This document shows positions 24,388-35,978 of a stretch of 64,000 nt of DNA, one piece after another. Both the position numbers and the translations under genes were made by a program. Source of the stretch: Calonectria ilicicola (lineage: Eukaryota; Ascomycota; Sordariomycetes; Hypocreales; Nectriaceae); the NCBI GenBank assembly GCA_020809705.1, contig CP085835.1:2666001-2730000 (forward strand), given 5' to 3'. Within the stretch, counting starts at the first letter, position 1. Each line of letters opens with the position of its first letter. The notes under the pieces are model-generated. The model had not been told where the DNA came from. It made no database searches and saw nothing but the letters and a program-made list of their open reading frames with translations.

Positions 24388-26277
24388 CTACGCTTTAGTC
24401 TCGTCTCCACGATGTTTGAGCCGCATGTTTAGAGGACCCCGTTCCCATAACAAATAATTCTTCTGCTCAGCCATCCAATTTTTATCCGACTCATGAGCCA
24501 GTTCAAAGTCAAACTTCCAGATAAGCTTGGCTAGAATAATTCGAAGCTCAGCAAATGCGAGGCTACACCATAAATTTTTCATTAGTCTTTCTGATATCAA
24601 GGTACAGACCTGGTGTGAAAGGAGGACTCACTTGCGGCCCATGCAGTCACGAGGCCCAAAAGAGAAGGGCTGGAAGGCCTCCTTACGATCGCTGATGAAG
24701 GCTGGGTTACTTCCATCAAGCCATCGCTCTGGAATAAATGCCTCTGGCTGGGAGAAGTTTCTCTCGCTGTGATAGATGGCATATTGCCAAAGGGAAAGAA
24801 TTGTCTACAGGTACACCGTTAGCCTCCACGTGTTGACTAAACTTGGTCGCTAAGGCGTTTGGTCCCAAATTCTCTGTGGATCTTGTGACTTACGTTCTCG
24901 GGGATATATTGGTTAAAGATAACGTCTCCGCCTTTGGGTACTCGCCGTGGCATACCTGACCCACCAGGTGGGTACACCCTCATGGCTTCGTTGATCACAG
25001 CCGTCAAGTATGAGAGATCTTTTGTGGATTGCATATTAATCTCCGATTCGCTTTGAAAAGCGCCCCGTACTTCCTTCTTGAGCTTGGCTGTTACTGTGGC
25101 ATTGGTAGCCAAGAGATATGCCGCTCCAGCCAAGGCCGTAGCAGTTGTGTCATAGCCCGCCATAGTCAAGATCTGAGCGTTGGACTTGATTTCCTGTAAA
25201 TCCAGAGGCTTCTAGAATAACTGATTAGATTTTATTGGTTTTGAGCCTTGAACGAGTGCACCTACTTCAGAGCCAGACACGGGCTGAGACATGGCACGAA
25301 TAAAGTCAGGGCGATCAGCCTCTTCGAGTCGTTTCTCCACCATGGCATTGGTCATTTGGACCATGTCCTCATGCTTTCTGATGAGTGATTTAGGAGCAAG
25401 GGCCATGAGCAATTTGAAAACGAGTTGGAACTGCTTAATGGCAGTCGCAAGTGCAATGCCCTCTAATGCATCTAGGAAAAACTTTGCCCAAGGGTGATAT
25501 GTACCAGTGCGCAGGCAATGAAACGAGTCACCAAAGCCGAGGTCAGTGATGATGTCCAATGAAACAAAGTCAAACAACTTGTTCATGTCAATTGGCACCT
25601 CCCATCCCTTTTCTGCTTCGTGCTCACTCAATATCCTGAATCTATGCCAAAATTGTCAGTAATCTGAACATACGACTGTTTGTAATCACGGCGACTGGAG
25701 TAATACTCACAATTGGTCAATGTGGGATGTGATGAGCTCTTCTTGATCGAGCATAGCCTTGTTTGAGAAACCGCGGGTTAGGATGCGTCTGAGTTGGGTA
25801 TGCTTGTCCTTAGGTGCCCCAAGAATGCTGTCCTTGGCCTCAGCATAGTGGACACTGTCTTTGGCAATCTCTCCAGCTTCTGTTTTACGGCGGCCAAACA
25901 CCTCCTTCCATGCGTCTGGTGAGCATAGCGACAGCTCAGTTGGGGCGACTCTGACTATGTCTCCGTACTTTTCGTGGAGACGCAGAATCGTTTCATGGCC
26001 ATGACCAGTCGCACACGCAATTGCGTAAGGTATTCTGGATGCCGCCCATGGAGTAGGCCCGGGATACTTGCGCAGTGGGTGGAAAAACAAATTGTATGAC
26101 AGACTGCCCACTACGTATCCCGCGATCTAGGTGAGAGAACAATGAGAAAGGGACCCTTTAGTTGGGTTGAAATTTGTTGGGATAACTCACGACGCATAAA
26201 ATCACTACTGCTACGCAGCTCGCGCTGAGCTGGTCTGAGCCCCAAGGCAAATATTGGCACAGCAATGATAGAGACAT
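24388..26277 (-). CDS. Cytochrome P450, CYP65/Tri11-like type
   Basis: Haem monooxygenase of about 514 aa. Exons (minus strand) are 26277-26191, 26126-25711, 25641-25266, 25211-24894, 24804-24632 and 24562-24388. The first exon encodes a membrane anchor running into [17 protein letters not shown] and then [15 protein letters not shown]. The I-helix is AGYDTTATA, the K-helix NEAMR, and the haem loop [15 protein letters not shown] with Cys453. The proline-rich start and FGPRDC loop resemble the family of isotrichodermin C-15 hydroxylase, and differ from the two plus-strand P450s. It is transcribed towards paralogue A and away from paralogue B, sharing with the latter a 1 kb promoter. A separate oxidation step in the terpenoid pathway is inferred. 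Confidence 0.92.
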
Positions 26278-27290
26278 TTTCGTGGTGTTGTTGACCGTCC
26301 GTCACCGCAATCACTACACACAAGAGTGGCCAATTGCAGGACTGGTATTTTCAAGTCACTGTTGAAACGTGCGGACGTTCAAATCACTCCGGACAAGACC
26401 ATGTCCGCCCGTTAGAATTAACTTTGAGCTGAGACCAAAAAGATGATATAATGCAGTGTGTCTAGAATAAGGCCACTTTACTTTCTTTCGACGGCACGGA
26501 AGTGCAGCGCATCGTCTTCACCCGCCTCCTCTGCAATTTTGCCTCACCCCAGGGCGTAGAATGCATCCCGATTATAGTTCAGCACAGGCTCTGCGGCAGC
26601 CTCCGCAGTGGGCATTAAGCTCGACGAGACCCTGGAAGTGGGTTACGGTATCTCGCGAGAAGGGGTCTTGGGCCCAAGCTCCACTATTGATTACTGGTGC
26701 GTCTTTTTGTTGGCTGCGTCGCGTCGGACCGGCTTCTAGAGAAATTCGCTCCCAAACCCAAAACGGACAGCGGGCGTCGAGATGTACATCAGTGGGAAAG
26801 GACAAGGCTTGTGGCCCCTGGCCCTTGAAGTTCAGGTGGCTAGCTCAATCCGCCAGGGCATCTTGCAAGATATGATCGTGCGCCGTATCTTGCCACGCGT
26901 TTACCCGTCGTCCCCGCTGCTGCGGTCGGGCGAAATCTCTGTTAATCCTAACGTAATTCCTCAATGACCCTTTGCTGCGCATTTATGAGTAATATCTGCC
27001 GGCTTTTGCTATAGGCTCCGTTATTTCTAACGTGATCTGTGAATCCGTTCTTTCTGTATCCCATGACTAAGGTTTCCTCGGAAGTAGTTCCAGGCCGGAC
27101 GCACGGAATTATCTAGGCCATATCTTTACCCAAGTCACTGAACCGGAAATTCTCGGCGTGCTTGGCTGCGGAAAGTATGATCAAAATTGGTTTCTGAGTT
27201 TGTATATGATAGAAATAATCACATTCAGCCAATGTGTTCTAATCTTTTTGCAATAGGCCCTCGTTACACCGCTGACCGACCCTCGCAACG
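26278..27290. promoter_or_regulatory. Bidirectional promoter between divergent P450 genes
   Basis: About 1 kb shared by the minus-strand P450 and P450 paralogue B. It contains a perfect CGGACA-N6-TGTCCG palindrome near the minus-strand gene and GC-rich sequence at 26510-26920. Overlapping frames there show no family signal. Confidence 0.55.
26390..26407. promoter_or_regulatory. Palindrome CGGACA-N6-TGTCCG, candidate zinc-cluster binding site
   Basis: Inverted CGG/CCG triplets in a perfect 6+6 palindrome, 113 bases upstream of the minus-strand P450 start. Zn2Cys6 dimers bind inverted CGG half-sites with fixed spacing, and a Zn2Cys6 gene lies in the cluster. Binding is not shown. Confidence 0.45.
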
Positions 27291-29097
27291 ATGGAACTGA
27301 CAGACCTTCGGTCAATGCCGTTGGGCAATATGTCATCATTTGGGTACATCGTCGTGGCCCTCCTGAGTTGGTTGAGTTGGAAAGTGATAGTGTCCCGTAA
27401 AACTCCTGAAGGGTCGGTAACAAATCTCCACATCGTCGACCAAGGCAAATGGTGGGATGTATTCAACCTTCAGCCCAAATTCAACTTTTATCTCGATGGT
27501 AGAAAAGCTATCAACCGTGCCATTGAGCGATCTGGTGGCAAGCCCTTTCGAATTCTCGGCCCTGGTGCATTGCTCACGGTGTTGCCTCCCGAGTATTGCG
27601 ATGAGATTAGAAATGACAAGAGATTGGACTTTAGCAAAGTCGTCGCACAGGTGCGTCTCCATTCATTTTCCTCAACATTTTAGAAGTTAATATTGATGTT
27701 TGTAGTTCATCGCTCACGACCTCCCTGGATTCGAAGGTTTTCGAAGTGGTCTCAAAGATTTGCCTGTTGTGCTGGACATGTGCAAATATCCGTTGACAAA
27801 GGATCTTGGTATGTGAGAAGAAAGCTCTAGATTCTCTAGAGAAAAGTAGGTGGTTTATCTAACACAAATATCTCAGCACGTGTTTTGGAGCCTCTGCCAC
27901 AAGAGTGCGAGTTGGCGATTGAAGACATTTTCGACGTGCCGCAGAATCAAGGTAAGTACTTGGTTTCCTAACATGAAATTTAATACGGTCACTTACCATG
28001 TCCTATCCAGAATGGAAATCAGTCATAATGAAGGAGCGACTAAATCTGCTCGTAGCGCGGATTTCTGCGCGTGTCTTTCTTGGAGAAGAGCTATGCCGCA
28101 ACCCGGTATGGCTCAAGATCGCTGTTGGGCACATTAGGAAGGGCCTCATTGCGTCATTGTCTTTACGAATGTTTCCTGCGTTTGCACGTCCTTTTGTCCA
28201 TTGGTTCCTGCCTCCTTGCCGCATCCTCCGAGCGGAGGTGCAACAGGCTCGAGACTTGCTACGACCTGTCATCAAGAAGCGGGAACAAGAGAAAGCCGCT
28301 GCTATTGAGAGGGGAGAGCCTCCAATTGAGTACAACGATGGCATTGAATGGTCAAATACATATTCCAACGGGCGAAACTTTGACCGCGTTGACCTACAAT
28401 TGGGGCTGTCTATCGCTGCTGTTCACAATACCACAGACCTTCTGGCCCAGGTCGTTTTTGACCTTGCCGGCGACCCCGAAATGGTCGAGCGTGTTAGAGA
28501 AGAAGCTTCTCAGGTTATTGGAGAGACTGGCTGGTCCAAGACTTCTCTATACAATTTGAAGCTTCTTGACAGTGTCATCAAGGAAAGCCAAAGGATCAAG
28601 CCAATTTTAACCGGTAAGACTACTCTTTTACCAGGAAAGGTCCTTGAGTGACTCATGAAAACAAATTACTGACTCTTTTCTTTATAGTTGCAATGCCTCG
28701 TGAAGTCACGGAAGAGGTAACCCTGGCAGACGGTACTTTCCTTCCAAAGGGCACTGTGATTGGTGTCTCGGCTCAGAGACATTGGGATGAGAACATTTAC
28801 CCAGATCCTCACAAGTTCATTGGAGACAGATTCTTGAAGATGCGACAGATACCCGGAAAGGAAAATGTTGCTCAGCTGGTCACCACCGGTCCCAACCACC
28901 TGGGATACGGACATGGAAATCATGCATGCCCCGGCAGGTTTCTGGCTTCGTCAGAGATCAAGATTATTGTTGCCCAACTAGTTCTCAAATATGATTTGAG
29001 AGTTATCAAAGGGAAAGAACCAAAAATCAAGGTCGTCGGTGTCAACCTTGATTCAGATGCTTCGGCAAAGATTGAGATTCGACGCCGGGATATATAA
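27291..29097 (+). CDS. Cytochrome P450, terpenoid type (paralogue B)
   Basis: Haem monooxygenase of about 516 aa, with exons 27291-27650, 27706-27808, 27877-27951, 28011-28613 and 28688-29097. A short N-terminal hydrophobic segment (GYIVVALLSWLSWKVIV) is the membrane anchor. The I-helix region reads AAVHNTTD, the K-helix IKESQR, and the haem loop GYGHGNHACPGR with Cys461. Intron phases match paralogue A, and shared phrases include RFLKMR and ACPGRF/SCPGRF, so the two arose by duplication. Overall it resembles fungal ent-kaurene oxidase/GA14-synthase P450s. It closes the recognisable terpenoid cluster on the right; the next gene is a Sec14 protein. Confidence 0.9.
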
Positions 29098-29985
29098 TAA
29101 AAGATTGAAGGGAATCAATCAGTACTTATAATAATCCTTGTTGAATCAATCGGTTCATACTGACTTCTTTTTGTTTTTCTATATACTTCCAAGTCGGTCT
29201 TGTGCCGAAGTGTAAAATATAATATTTCTTGGAATGGACTAGAGCGAAATAAGAGATGCCGTGTTTGAAGCTCTGGCGTGAACAAATGCCATTTATTTTT
29301 CGTAGCTTTTAAAGACTCTCTGCGGATTATATTCGCAGGCACTGGCCAACAATAGTGCATGGTCTACAATAATCTCATATTCCTAAACTGGGTCATTCCA
29401 CGTAACCATTATTTACTACATTGTAAAATCTTGGAGGAACTGGTTAACTAAACAACACCAAGATCCATTCAAGACTTAAAATTGATAATATTTAATATAT
29501 GACATTAAGATTATCATAGATTGTAAGAAAAGGAAAGGATTGTCCCAGTCTCGACCTCGGTAAGGGTTCGGTTTCGTTCCTGGTCTAATCACCCCTGCAA
29601 ATATTAGAGTATGAAATTTAAAATCAGGGGCACTGCAGTACACGTGGCGCAAAATTTCCAACCCTCTTTATGTCTCGAAACAGCCTGCGCCATTATATTC
29701 TGCACCCCAGATCCCGTATTTTGTCCCCTTGGCCCACGGTCACTGGCTTGCTTGGTGTGGGCCTCTGCGGGGATGCACCTTACTCATCAAGACAACAGCT
29801 TTAAATAGCCTTTCTTCGGAGCTTTTATTCACGTCGATTACCCACGTTCTCGCCAGATCTGATTCGATTGAGTCTCTCCCGAATCTTCCTACACGCCCAC
29901 TTGTCACTCCATACATCCCATTCGAGTACTACCTGTCCGAAATCTCCAATTAGCATCGTATGCATCCAATTCGACGACCGCCAAA
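29098..29985. other. Intergenic region between the cluster and the Sec14-like gene
   Basis: About 0.9 kb, AT-rich on the left; the right third is the probable promoter and leader of the Sec14-like gene. No gene is supported. Confidence 0.6.
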
Positions 29986-31164
29986 ATGACAGACGAGAAA
30001 AAAGCCCAACTCCAGGCATTCGTGGAAATTTGCAAAGAGCGAGGCTATCTTCAAAAGCCAGAGGGACTTGGCGACGAAGATGCCTCGTACGGCTTCAACG
30101 ATGAAGCGACTTTATTGTAGGTCTCCATCACATGTACGGGACAAGCTAAAATACTAATTTCCGAGCAGACGATTCCTTCAGGCACGCTCATTTAACGTAG
30201 ATGATGCCCTAAAGCAATTTGAAGAAGCAGCTGCAATCAAATCCGCCGTCAATGCGCCTGATTTGTACGATAATGTTGATCTGAAAGACTTTGAGCATGG
30301 ACTCTCATTGGTAATAGCAAACTATCCGTCAGCACATCATTTTGCATCACTAACAAGCATCAGTTTCCCAGTTGGTATGGATGTCGTGACAACCGTGGTT
30401 ACCCTCTATGTCATCTCAATGTCTCTGATGTTGACCTCAAATTCGTTGATGAGTATAACCAAAAGAGAAGCGCTTTGGTTGGCAACGAAAATGGAATTGA
30501 CGAAAAGCTCACATCATATTGCGCAAAGAAAGCCATGGTTGCTCATGACTATCTAACTCGCTTTGTATTACCGCTTTGCTCCTCCATGAAAGACAGACCC
30601 AATCCAGAGGTACCCATTACTGGTGCCGTTTATGTCGTCAACATGGACATTCTCAATTGGAAGTTAGCGTGGCGTTTCAAGGATTACGCTTCAGATCTAA
30701 GTCGGGTTATGGCAATTTGTTATCCAGAGGTTATTGATCGTGTCTACGTAAGTTCACAACCTTTATGTTTTGAAACAACCGTGCTAATCATATACCAACA
30801 GATTATAAATGCTCCATTTTATGTAGGTGCTATATGGAGCTTGTTTCAAACCTTTCTTGATCCAGGAACAGCTTCAAAGCTCCGCTTTATCCCGTCCAAT
30901 AGTATACTACCCACTCTCCAAGAACTGATGAGTTTGGAATCTATTCCCACTCAATATGGCGGAAAATTTGATTTAAAGTCTAATGGCAGCTTGGGCATGG
31001 AAAAAGGGTTACTGGATTCCCTTCAATGGACCCATCCGCAGAATGGCATACCCACGGGGCCTCTTAAATGGGTTCATCATTCAAGCGGGAAGAAAACTGC
31101 AGTTGCAGTTGGTAAAATTAATGGAAAATCACTTTACGACGAGGTAGCTATTCTCGATATGTAA
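29986..31164 (+). CDS. Sec14-like CRAL-TRIO lipid-transfer protein
   Basis: Soluble protein of about 339 aa, with exons 29986-30116, 30169-30310, 30364-30747 and 30802-31164. The N-terminal helical part has the family pattern TLLRFLQARSFNVDDA. The lipid-binding part includes FPSWYGCRDNRGYPL and a NAPFYVGAIWSLFQTFLDP block matching the Sec14 gate helix region. Sec14 proteins exchange phosphatidylinositol and phosphatidylcholine between membranes and stimulate phosphoinositide synthesis. The exact ligand is unknown. It is immediately outside the P450 genes and there is no reason to place it in the terpenoid pathway. The intron at 30311-30363 is supported by the RDNRG motif downstream of it. Confidence 0.88.
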
Positions 31165-31620
31165 ATCCAAAGCAACCGGCACAGCGCTAGAAGATTTCTC
31201 CAACACTCCAACGCGGACCTAAGAAACTAAAGTTCGTCTGATATTATAGCTTGCTTTTCTAATCACTAATAAATCGTATTTTTTGCTGCTCTCGGTGATG
31301 TCTATCTGACACTTTTAAAACAGTCTTGCTACGCATACACACAGATTTTGGGAGGTGCACACATAACGGGTCAAGCCTAACATGTAAAAATAAAGCATAA
31401 TAATGAAGGAAATATTTTATTAAAATATTCAGGAGCTTATTTATGATACAGCAAAATTCTTGCATACTATTTCCTTTTTTGGGTCTTTCCTGGAGAGGCT
31501 ATAGCTGAATAGTTTTCCCGTGTGTGCACCTAGAAAAATGGATGAATGTGTGGGGAAAGTCTTTTACGATTAGTTTGCCATCGTAAAAATTTGTGTTAGT
31601 ATTGATCTTTGTGATATTGG
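31165..31620. other. Convergent 3' region
   Basis: AT-rich spacer between the ends of the Sec14-like and F-box-like genes. Nothing recognisable. Confidence 0.6.
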
Positions 31621-32640
31621 TTAGATCCTTAAGAAGTTTGTTAGTGTAAACTCTTGTTTTCCTAAGAAATCCTCTTTTTGAAGCCAGGTCAACAACGAAA
31701 TGCCCCCAGTGCACAGCCATATGAGATATACTCTCTCCTCGTATTCGGTTCTATCAACCAATCTTTCAATCATGAGTAGCTTACTGGCGAGACATTCTGG
31801 AATAGGTGGATAATCATGCATAGCCTCCCTAATACTAGAGACCTTTCGAGAGTTTTGCTCCAGTCGGGCTCTTTCGAGGGGTATTTCGAAGCTTCTTGTA
31901 ACGCGTGCGAAAATTCCTTTGTGTTGTTGAAAAATATATCCCAGGATTGCTTCTTCTTCGCTCCAGAGTGGATCAATATCAAGTAATTGACATAAATACG
32001 ACTGTGGCCTCATATAAGTCTGATATTCAAGCAAAGCTTTATTATCATAAAATTCGGCACACAAGTGAATCTCAAAACGGAATACCGCCTTGCAAATTCT
32101 TGTTGACTCGCTTTTGGCAGATACCAGTATTTCTTCCGGAGGTAGAATGTGCCTATTGTAAGATACCAAAGCTTGATACTGGTGACTTCTGACATACTGC
32201 GCGATAAATTGATTGGCGTCCGAAATAAGCCTTGAAAGGTCGGATAAAAATCCCAATGATATATCTGGAGGAGATTTATTTTCCGTAATGATCTGTAGTT
32301 GCCGCCTATATTCAGCAGAAGTATATCGGGTGTAGTTCTGACGCAACTTTCGAAGCTGAATAGCAAGAATACCAACTAAAGACAATTCCTTTTGGCATAA
32401 TTCGCCGTATATCTTACTTTCCCATAATCTTAAGATGTAATGTCGATACTGTGTGTAATATGATAAGGCAAGCGGATCAGCTGAAATCAAACAGAAAATT
32501 TGGTTTCTGGATTCCAAATTCTGGATAATCAAAAGATAAATTTCCGCTGGAAGTGCATGAATATAGGCTCGTTCACTGTTGAAGTTACGCACTATAAGGC
32601 GTTCAATAGGAACAGTAGTAGCAGGAGCGTTAGTAGCCAT
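31621..32640 (-). CDS. F-box-like domain protein, function unknown
   Basis: Single-exon protein of 339 aa. Residues near 28-41 (ALPAEIYLLIIQNL) fit the start of an F-box, which binds Skp1 in SCF ubiquitin ligases. The following ISADPLALSYYTQYRHY stretch also fits that context. The rest is alpha-helical looking, without leucine-rich or WD repeats or membrane segments. Many fungal genomes carry large families of such lineage-specific F-box proteins. No substrate can be proposed. Confidence 0.7.
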   Translation of the reverse strand: MATNAPATTVPIERLIVRNFNSERAYIHALPAEIYLLIIQNLESRNQIFCLISADPLALSYYTQYRHYILRLWESKIYGELCQKELSLVGILAIQLRKLRQNYTRYTSAEYRRQLQIITENKSPPDISLGFLSDLSRLISDANQFIAQYVRSHQYQALVSYNRHILPPEEILVSAKSESTRICKAVFRFEIHLCAEFYDNKALLEYQTYMRPQSYLCQLLDIDPLWSEEEAILGYIFQQHKGIFARVTRSFEIPLERARLEQNSRKVSSIREAMHDYPPIPECLASKLLMIERLVDRTEYEERVYLIWLCTGGISLLTWLQKEDFLGKQEFTLTNFLRI

Positions 32641-35250
32641 TGTACATGTGCGGAGTCAACGTTAGCAGAAAGATCGAGTAGTGGGAGCGAAATAGAGTGA
32701 AGAAAAATAAAATGTGAAGATTACATGCACTTGATTCCGTCACATCGATATAGGCCCTGAAATATCGAAGGTTTGAAGCTTGCGGTGCTATGAACAAGAT
32801 GTAGATGTCTGACATTGTTCACATATCTGCCCCACAGCATACATTGCTGCCTAGGGTCACGTGAGTACCCTCAGCAATATCTCTCTTCAGTAACGGCACA
32901 GTTACATCACATGATGCCCACCCATGGGACAAGGCCTGTTCCTACAGAAATAAAACAAAGATATACATCTGGAATTAATAACAAGGAATTAAAACTTGAT
33001 GAGCTGATGCGATTAATAGCATCTACTCAACTGTTCTACTTTCTAGTACCCATTACTCAATCAGAGCTCTAGGGTAAGCTGTCGCTCCAGAAATTTGATG
33101 CCAGACCCATCTGTTGGACAATAACTCATCACCTATTAGAAATTGAGAAGACCACAATCAGTCTAAAAGAGGACATTGCAAAATTTACTTTCTTACCAGA
33201 TCAGTCTCCTAATCAATTGTATCACTCACCTTGCTGTGGCTGAAGCCGCTGCCACTGTAGGCAGCGGGTTGTCCTCTCGCCCTGGTCAAACTTAAATAGA
33301 AGGTGGATTCTTTTTTTTTATTTTTTTTTTTCGCTTGGAGATTTATTTTGAAAGGAAAAACACCCATTGTTGCCTATTTCAATCTCTTCATCTTATCATA
33401 GAGGCTTCGGGGTTACGGAACATAGCCGCCAACCGACATGCCATTTAAGTTTCAGCCTTTAGGAAACCGTTCTTAGGAGATTCGAATTCTAATTTTACTT
33501 CATGGTGCTCCTAGCGGTGAAGTCGAATTCACTACGGTGAATCGGAGTTTAGGAAGATACACAAACCACAATGAAGGGGAATAGGGTTGAAAAGAAGACC
33601 CATAGAGTATATTTCCTAAAATAGAAAGACTTTCCCGGGTAAACTTGTAGTGTGCTTATAGCAAGTGATATACCGCTGGCAATGAATGAATAACTAAGGG
33701 GTTAGGGTGGTTGGCAATCAGGAGTCGTGACCTTTGCATGCTCATTATATGATATGAACCATTTCTACCTTTTTAATAGCGATTTTAAATCTAGGCTTCA
33801 TCTCCTTTATCAGCCATAGATGAATATATTTTGATGATCTGAGATTGCACTAGTCTCTCGAGACCCAATGCGCTACTCTTGTTCCTTGGTCCTCACGCCC
33901 TACGCCCTACGCCCTGCACCCCCACGTGCGATGGTCCATGCTCCAGGACATGGCACGGGAAGTGGGAGGACATGGTCATGAGAGCAGACAAACTTGGATG
34001 GGGGAAACCTAAATTTGGTTTGGTTTGTTCTATTCTACTTCTAGAGTAGACCTGACTTTCGCCTTATTTTCTCCTGTATGCCGTGTCTAATAACGTAATT
34101 TCGTAGCTCTTTAAAAACAACGATGTGGAGACTAGTTGAGGCAGATTTCATCGGCCTCATCAGTCTTAATGCGTTGTCGCAGCTCGACAGCCAATTGCCG
34201 CTCAACTTAACTGTAATACTCATAGTTGACTGCTCTTTATTTCATAAGGAATCAAGGCTCTTTTAATCTCTCGTTATGGCTCAATGACCAATTTGTGATA
34301 AAAAGTGAAAAATATGCTTAATACAAACAACCACTTGCGCTAAATTAACCTTATATTTTGAAAGATAGTGCAGCAATGTGCATGAGTTTATGAATGAACC
34401 AGGTCAGGGCTTACAGTAGAAGCACGGACAGATCGCAAAGCCTCCATAAAAAGTTTCACATTTCGAAGTATCATCGTAGCGTCTCAGTATATATTACGTG
34501 GGGCTTGCTGTTTGAGGAATAGTATGTTGAGATACGTCGGTAAACTCGCCAAAAATGAGATACGATTACGATACGAAGATCGCCCGATTCCAATGCAACG
34601 TCGTGAACAATGAAAGGATTAATCATATGGCAGTTTCACATCTAGCATCAGGCCTAGCTTTTATTGTTAAGGATATGCCTAGCGGCTCATTCTAGTGGAT
34701 TTATTTGTTACAAACAGTAATAGTCTAGGTTGGGATGCAATTGTACAAGGTTGTCAGTTTAAAATTCATTCTGGAAGCGCAATATTGAACTCGAATTTCT
34801 AAGAATGACTGTTATCAGATTCAATGATTTCCCATAAGGATTTGGGAAGTTCTTTTCTTAAATAAATAAATAAATTAAGAGACGAAGAAAGAAACTTGGG
34901 AGTGCGTCGCGAACTGCCTTATCTCCCTTTTCTTGGCATATTAAATGAACGCGCCAAGCTATACGGTGGCGAGAAATTGAGTTGCATCATGTGGGATCGA
35001 GGAATCCTTCTCAAGGCGATCAGTTACAGTAAAGCGCTGGAAGATCATTTCTATCTAAGAAATCTTACGTTAGAAGATGAATATCTACTGGGTATAAGTA
35101 GCATACCTTCGCAGCTCTTCATCTGGTTATTCAATTCAGAACAACACTCATTACTAGATTCAACAGTCTGCATTCTTTAAGTCCTTCATTCTTTTCCTAA
35201 AATACCTTCATTTGTATCTTGTCCAACCTGTTGTCTAAAACACCGCTACC
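32641..35250. other. 2.6 kb gene-poor, AT-rich region
   Basis: No supported gene on either strand. It contains T-rich tracts around 33310-33332 and a few tandem CGCCCTA units near 33896-33915. Longer frames here (for example 34896-35180) begin with non-ATG codons and lack recognisable features. The final few hundred bases are the promoter of the small secreted precursor. Confidence 0.55.
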
Positions 35251-35517
35251 ATGAAGTTCGGAATCGTCATTACCCTCATGGCCTCATTGGCAATGGCCGC
35301 CCCTGTTGTTGTCAACGAAAAGCGCGAAGCAATGTGCAACTTCATGAGCGGTCGACCCATGACTCACCCCAGTGAACTTGCGCAGTGGAATGGCGTTCCC
35401 TGCAAGAATTTACCTCAGAATCTACCGAAGCGCCAGCAACGCTGCAACTTTTTGACTGGTCGGCCCATGGACCCCAATGAACTTGGACAGTTCATGGGTG
35501 TTCCCTGCCGGGAATGA
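35251..35517 (+). CDS. Small secreted precursor with two Kex2-bounded Cys-containing repeats
   Basis: Single-exon protein of 88 aa. Residues 1-16 form a signal peptide (hydrophobic core IVITLMASLAMA). Lys-Arg pairs at 24-25 and 60-61 are standard Kex2 sites; the first is followed by Glu-Ala as in yeast pheromone precursors. After each pair lies a copy of one motif: CNF, then M/L, S/T, GRPM, a Pro, ELxQ, and GVPC. Each copy has exactly two Cys about 21-22 residues apart. The pattern suggests a repeat precursor for a secreted peptide: a pheromone-like signal, a ribosomal peptide natural product, or an effector. It does not match the WCxxxGxPCW form of known Hypocreales alpha-pheromones. No UstYa-type modifying gene is adjacent. 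Confidence 0.8.
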   Translation: MKFGIVITLMASLAMAAPVVVNEKREAMCNFMSGRPMTHPSELAQWNGVPCKNLPQNLPKRQQRCNFLTGRPMDPNELGQFMGVPCRE

Positions 35518-35978
35518 TAAAACTACCCAGGAGCGCGCCATGAAGATCTCGAATAACAACTCAACAATCATCACATTCCTCAGCATCACGACATCACTTA
35601 GTTTTTTCATGTTTCTAATTAGAAGCGTGATAGGGTCTGGAGGAGTGTCAAACTGAGTCTAAGAAGGAGGCCATGGAGACGGCGCTTTTTCACAATCCCA
35701 CGGGCCATATCACCAGCAGCATGACGAGGGTCCCCAGAAGCGCAACGGAGGCCTTGAGGAACATTTCTGTTATAGGCCAACTACCCATGGCAATATTGTT
35801 CGGTTCATTCACCGTCATCGCTGGTTATTATTTTCAATTCAACTTTGGATGTATTTACATTACTTTATACTCTGCATAATTCACACAAACACTGTTTCAG
35901 CCCATCACATTAATTTGGACAGCTGTTGAAGTCAATTCTCTTGTGCGTCTAATCTAACTGTTCTAAATAAGCCCTAAA
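35518..35978. other. Spacer between the small secreted gene and the divergent pair
   Basis: A 68-codon frame with one hydrophobic segment begins with ATG at 35673 on the plus strand, but nothing else supports it. Otherwise a 3' flank. Confidence 0.5.

Noticed and set aside
26561..26967. Overlapping frames between the divergent P450s
   Set aside because: GC-rich promoter sequence; no recognisable protein features.
33896..33915. Telomere-like repeat
   Set aside because: Only two to three CGCCCTA-like units, unlike the TTAGGG/CCCTAA repeat of these fungi, and in the middle of the contig.
34896..35180. 94-codon plus-strand frame upstream of the small secreted precursor
   Set aside because: Starts with TTG, has no homology I recognise, and lies where the promoter is expected.
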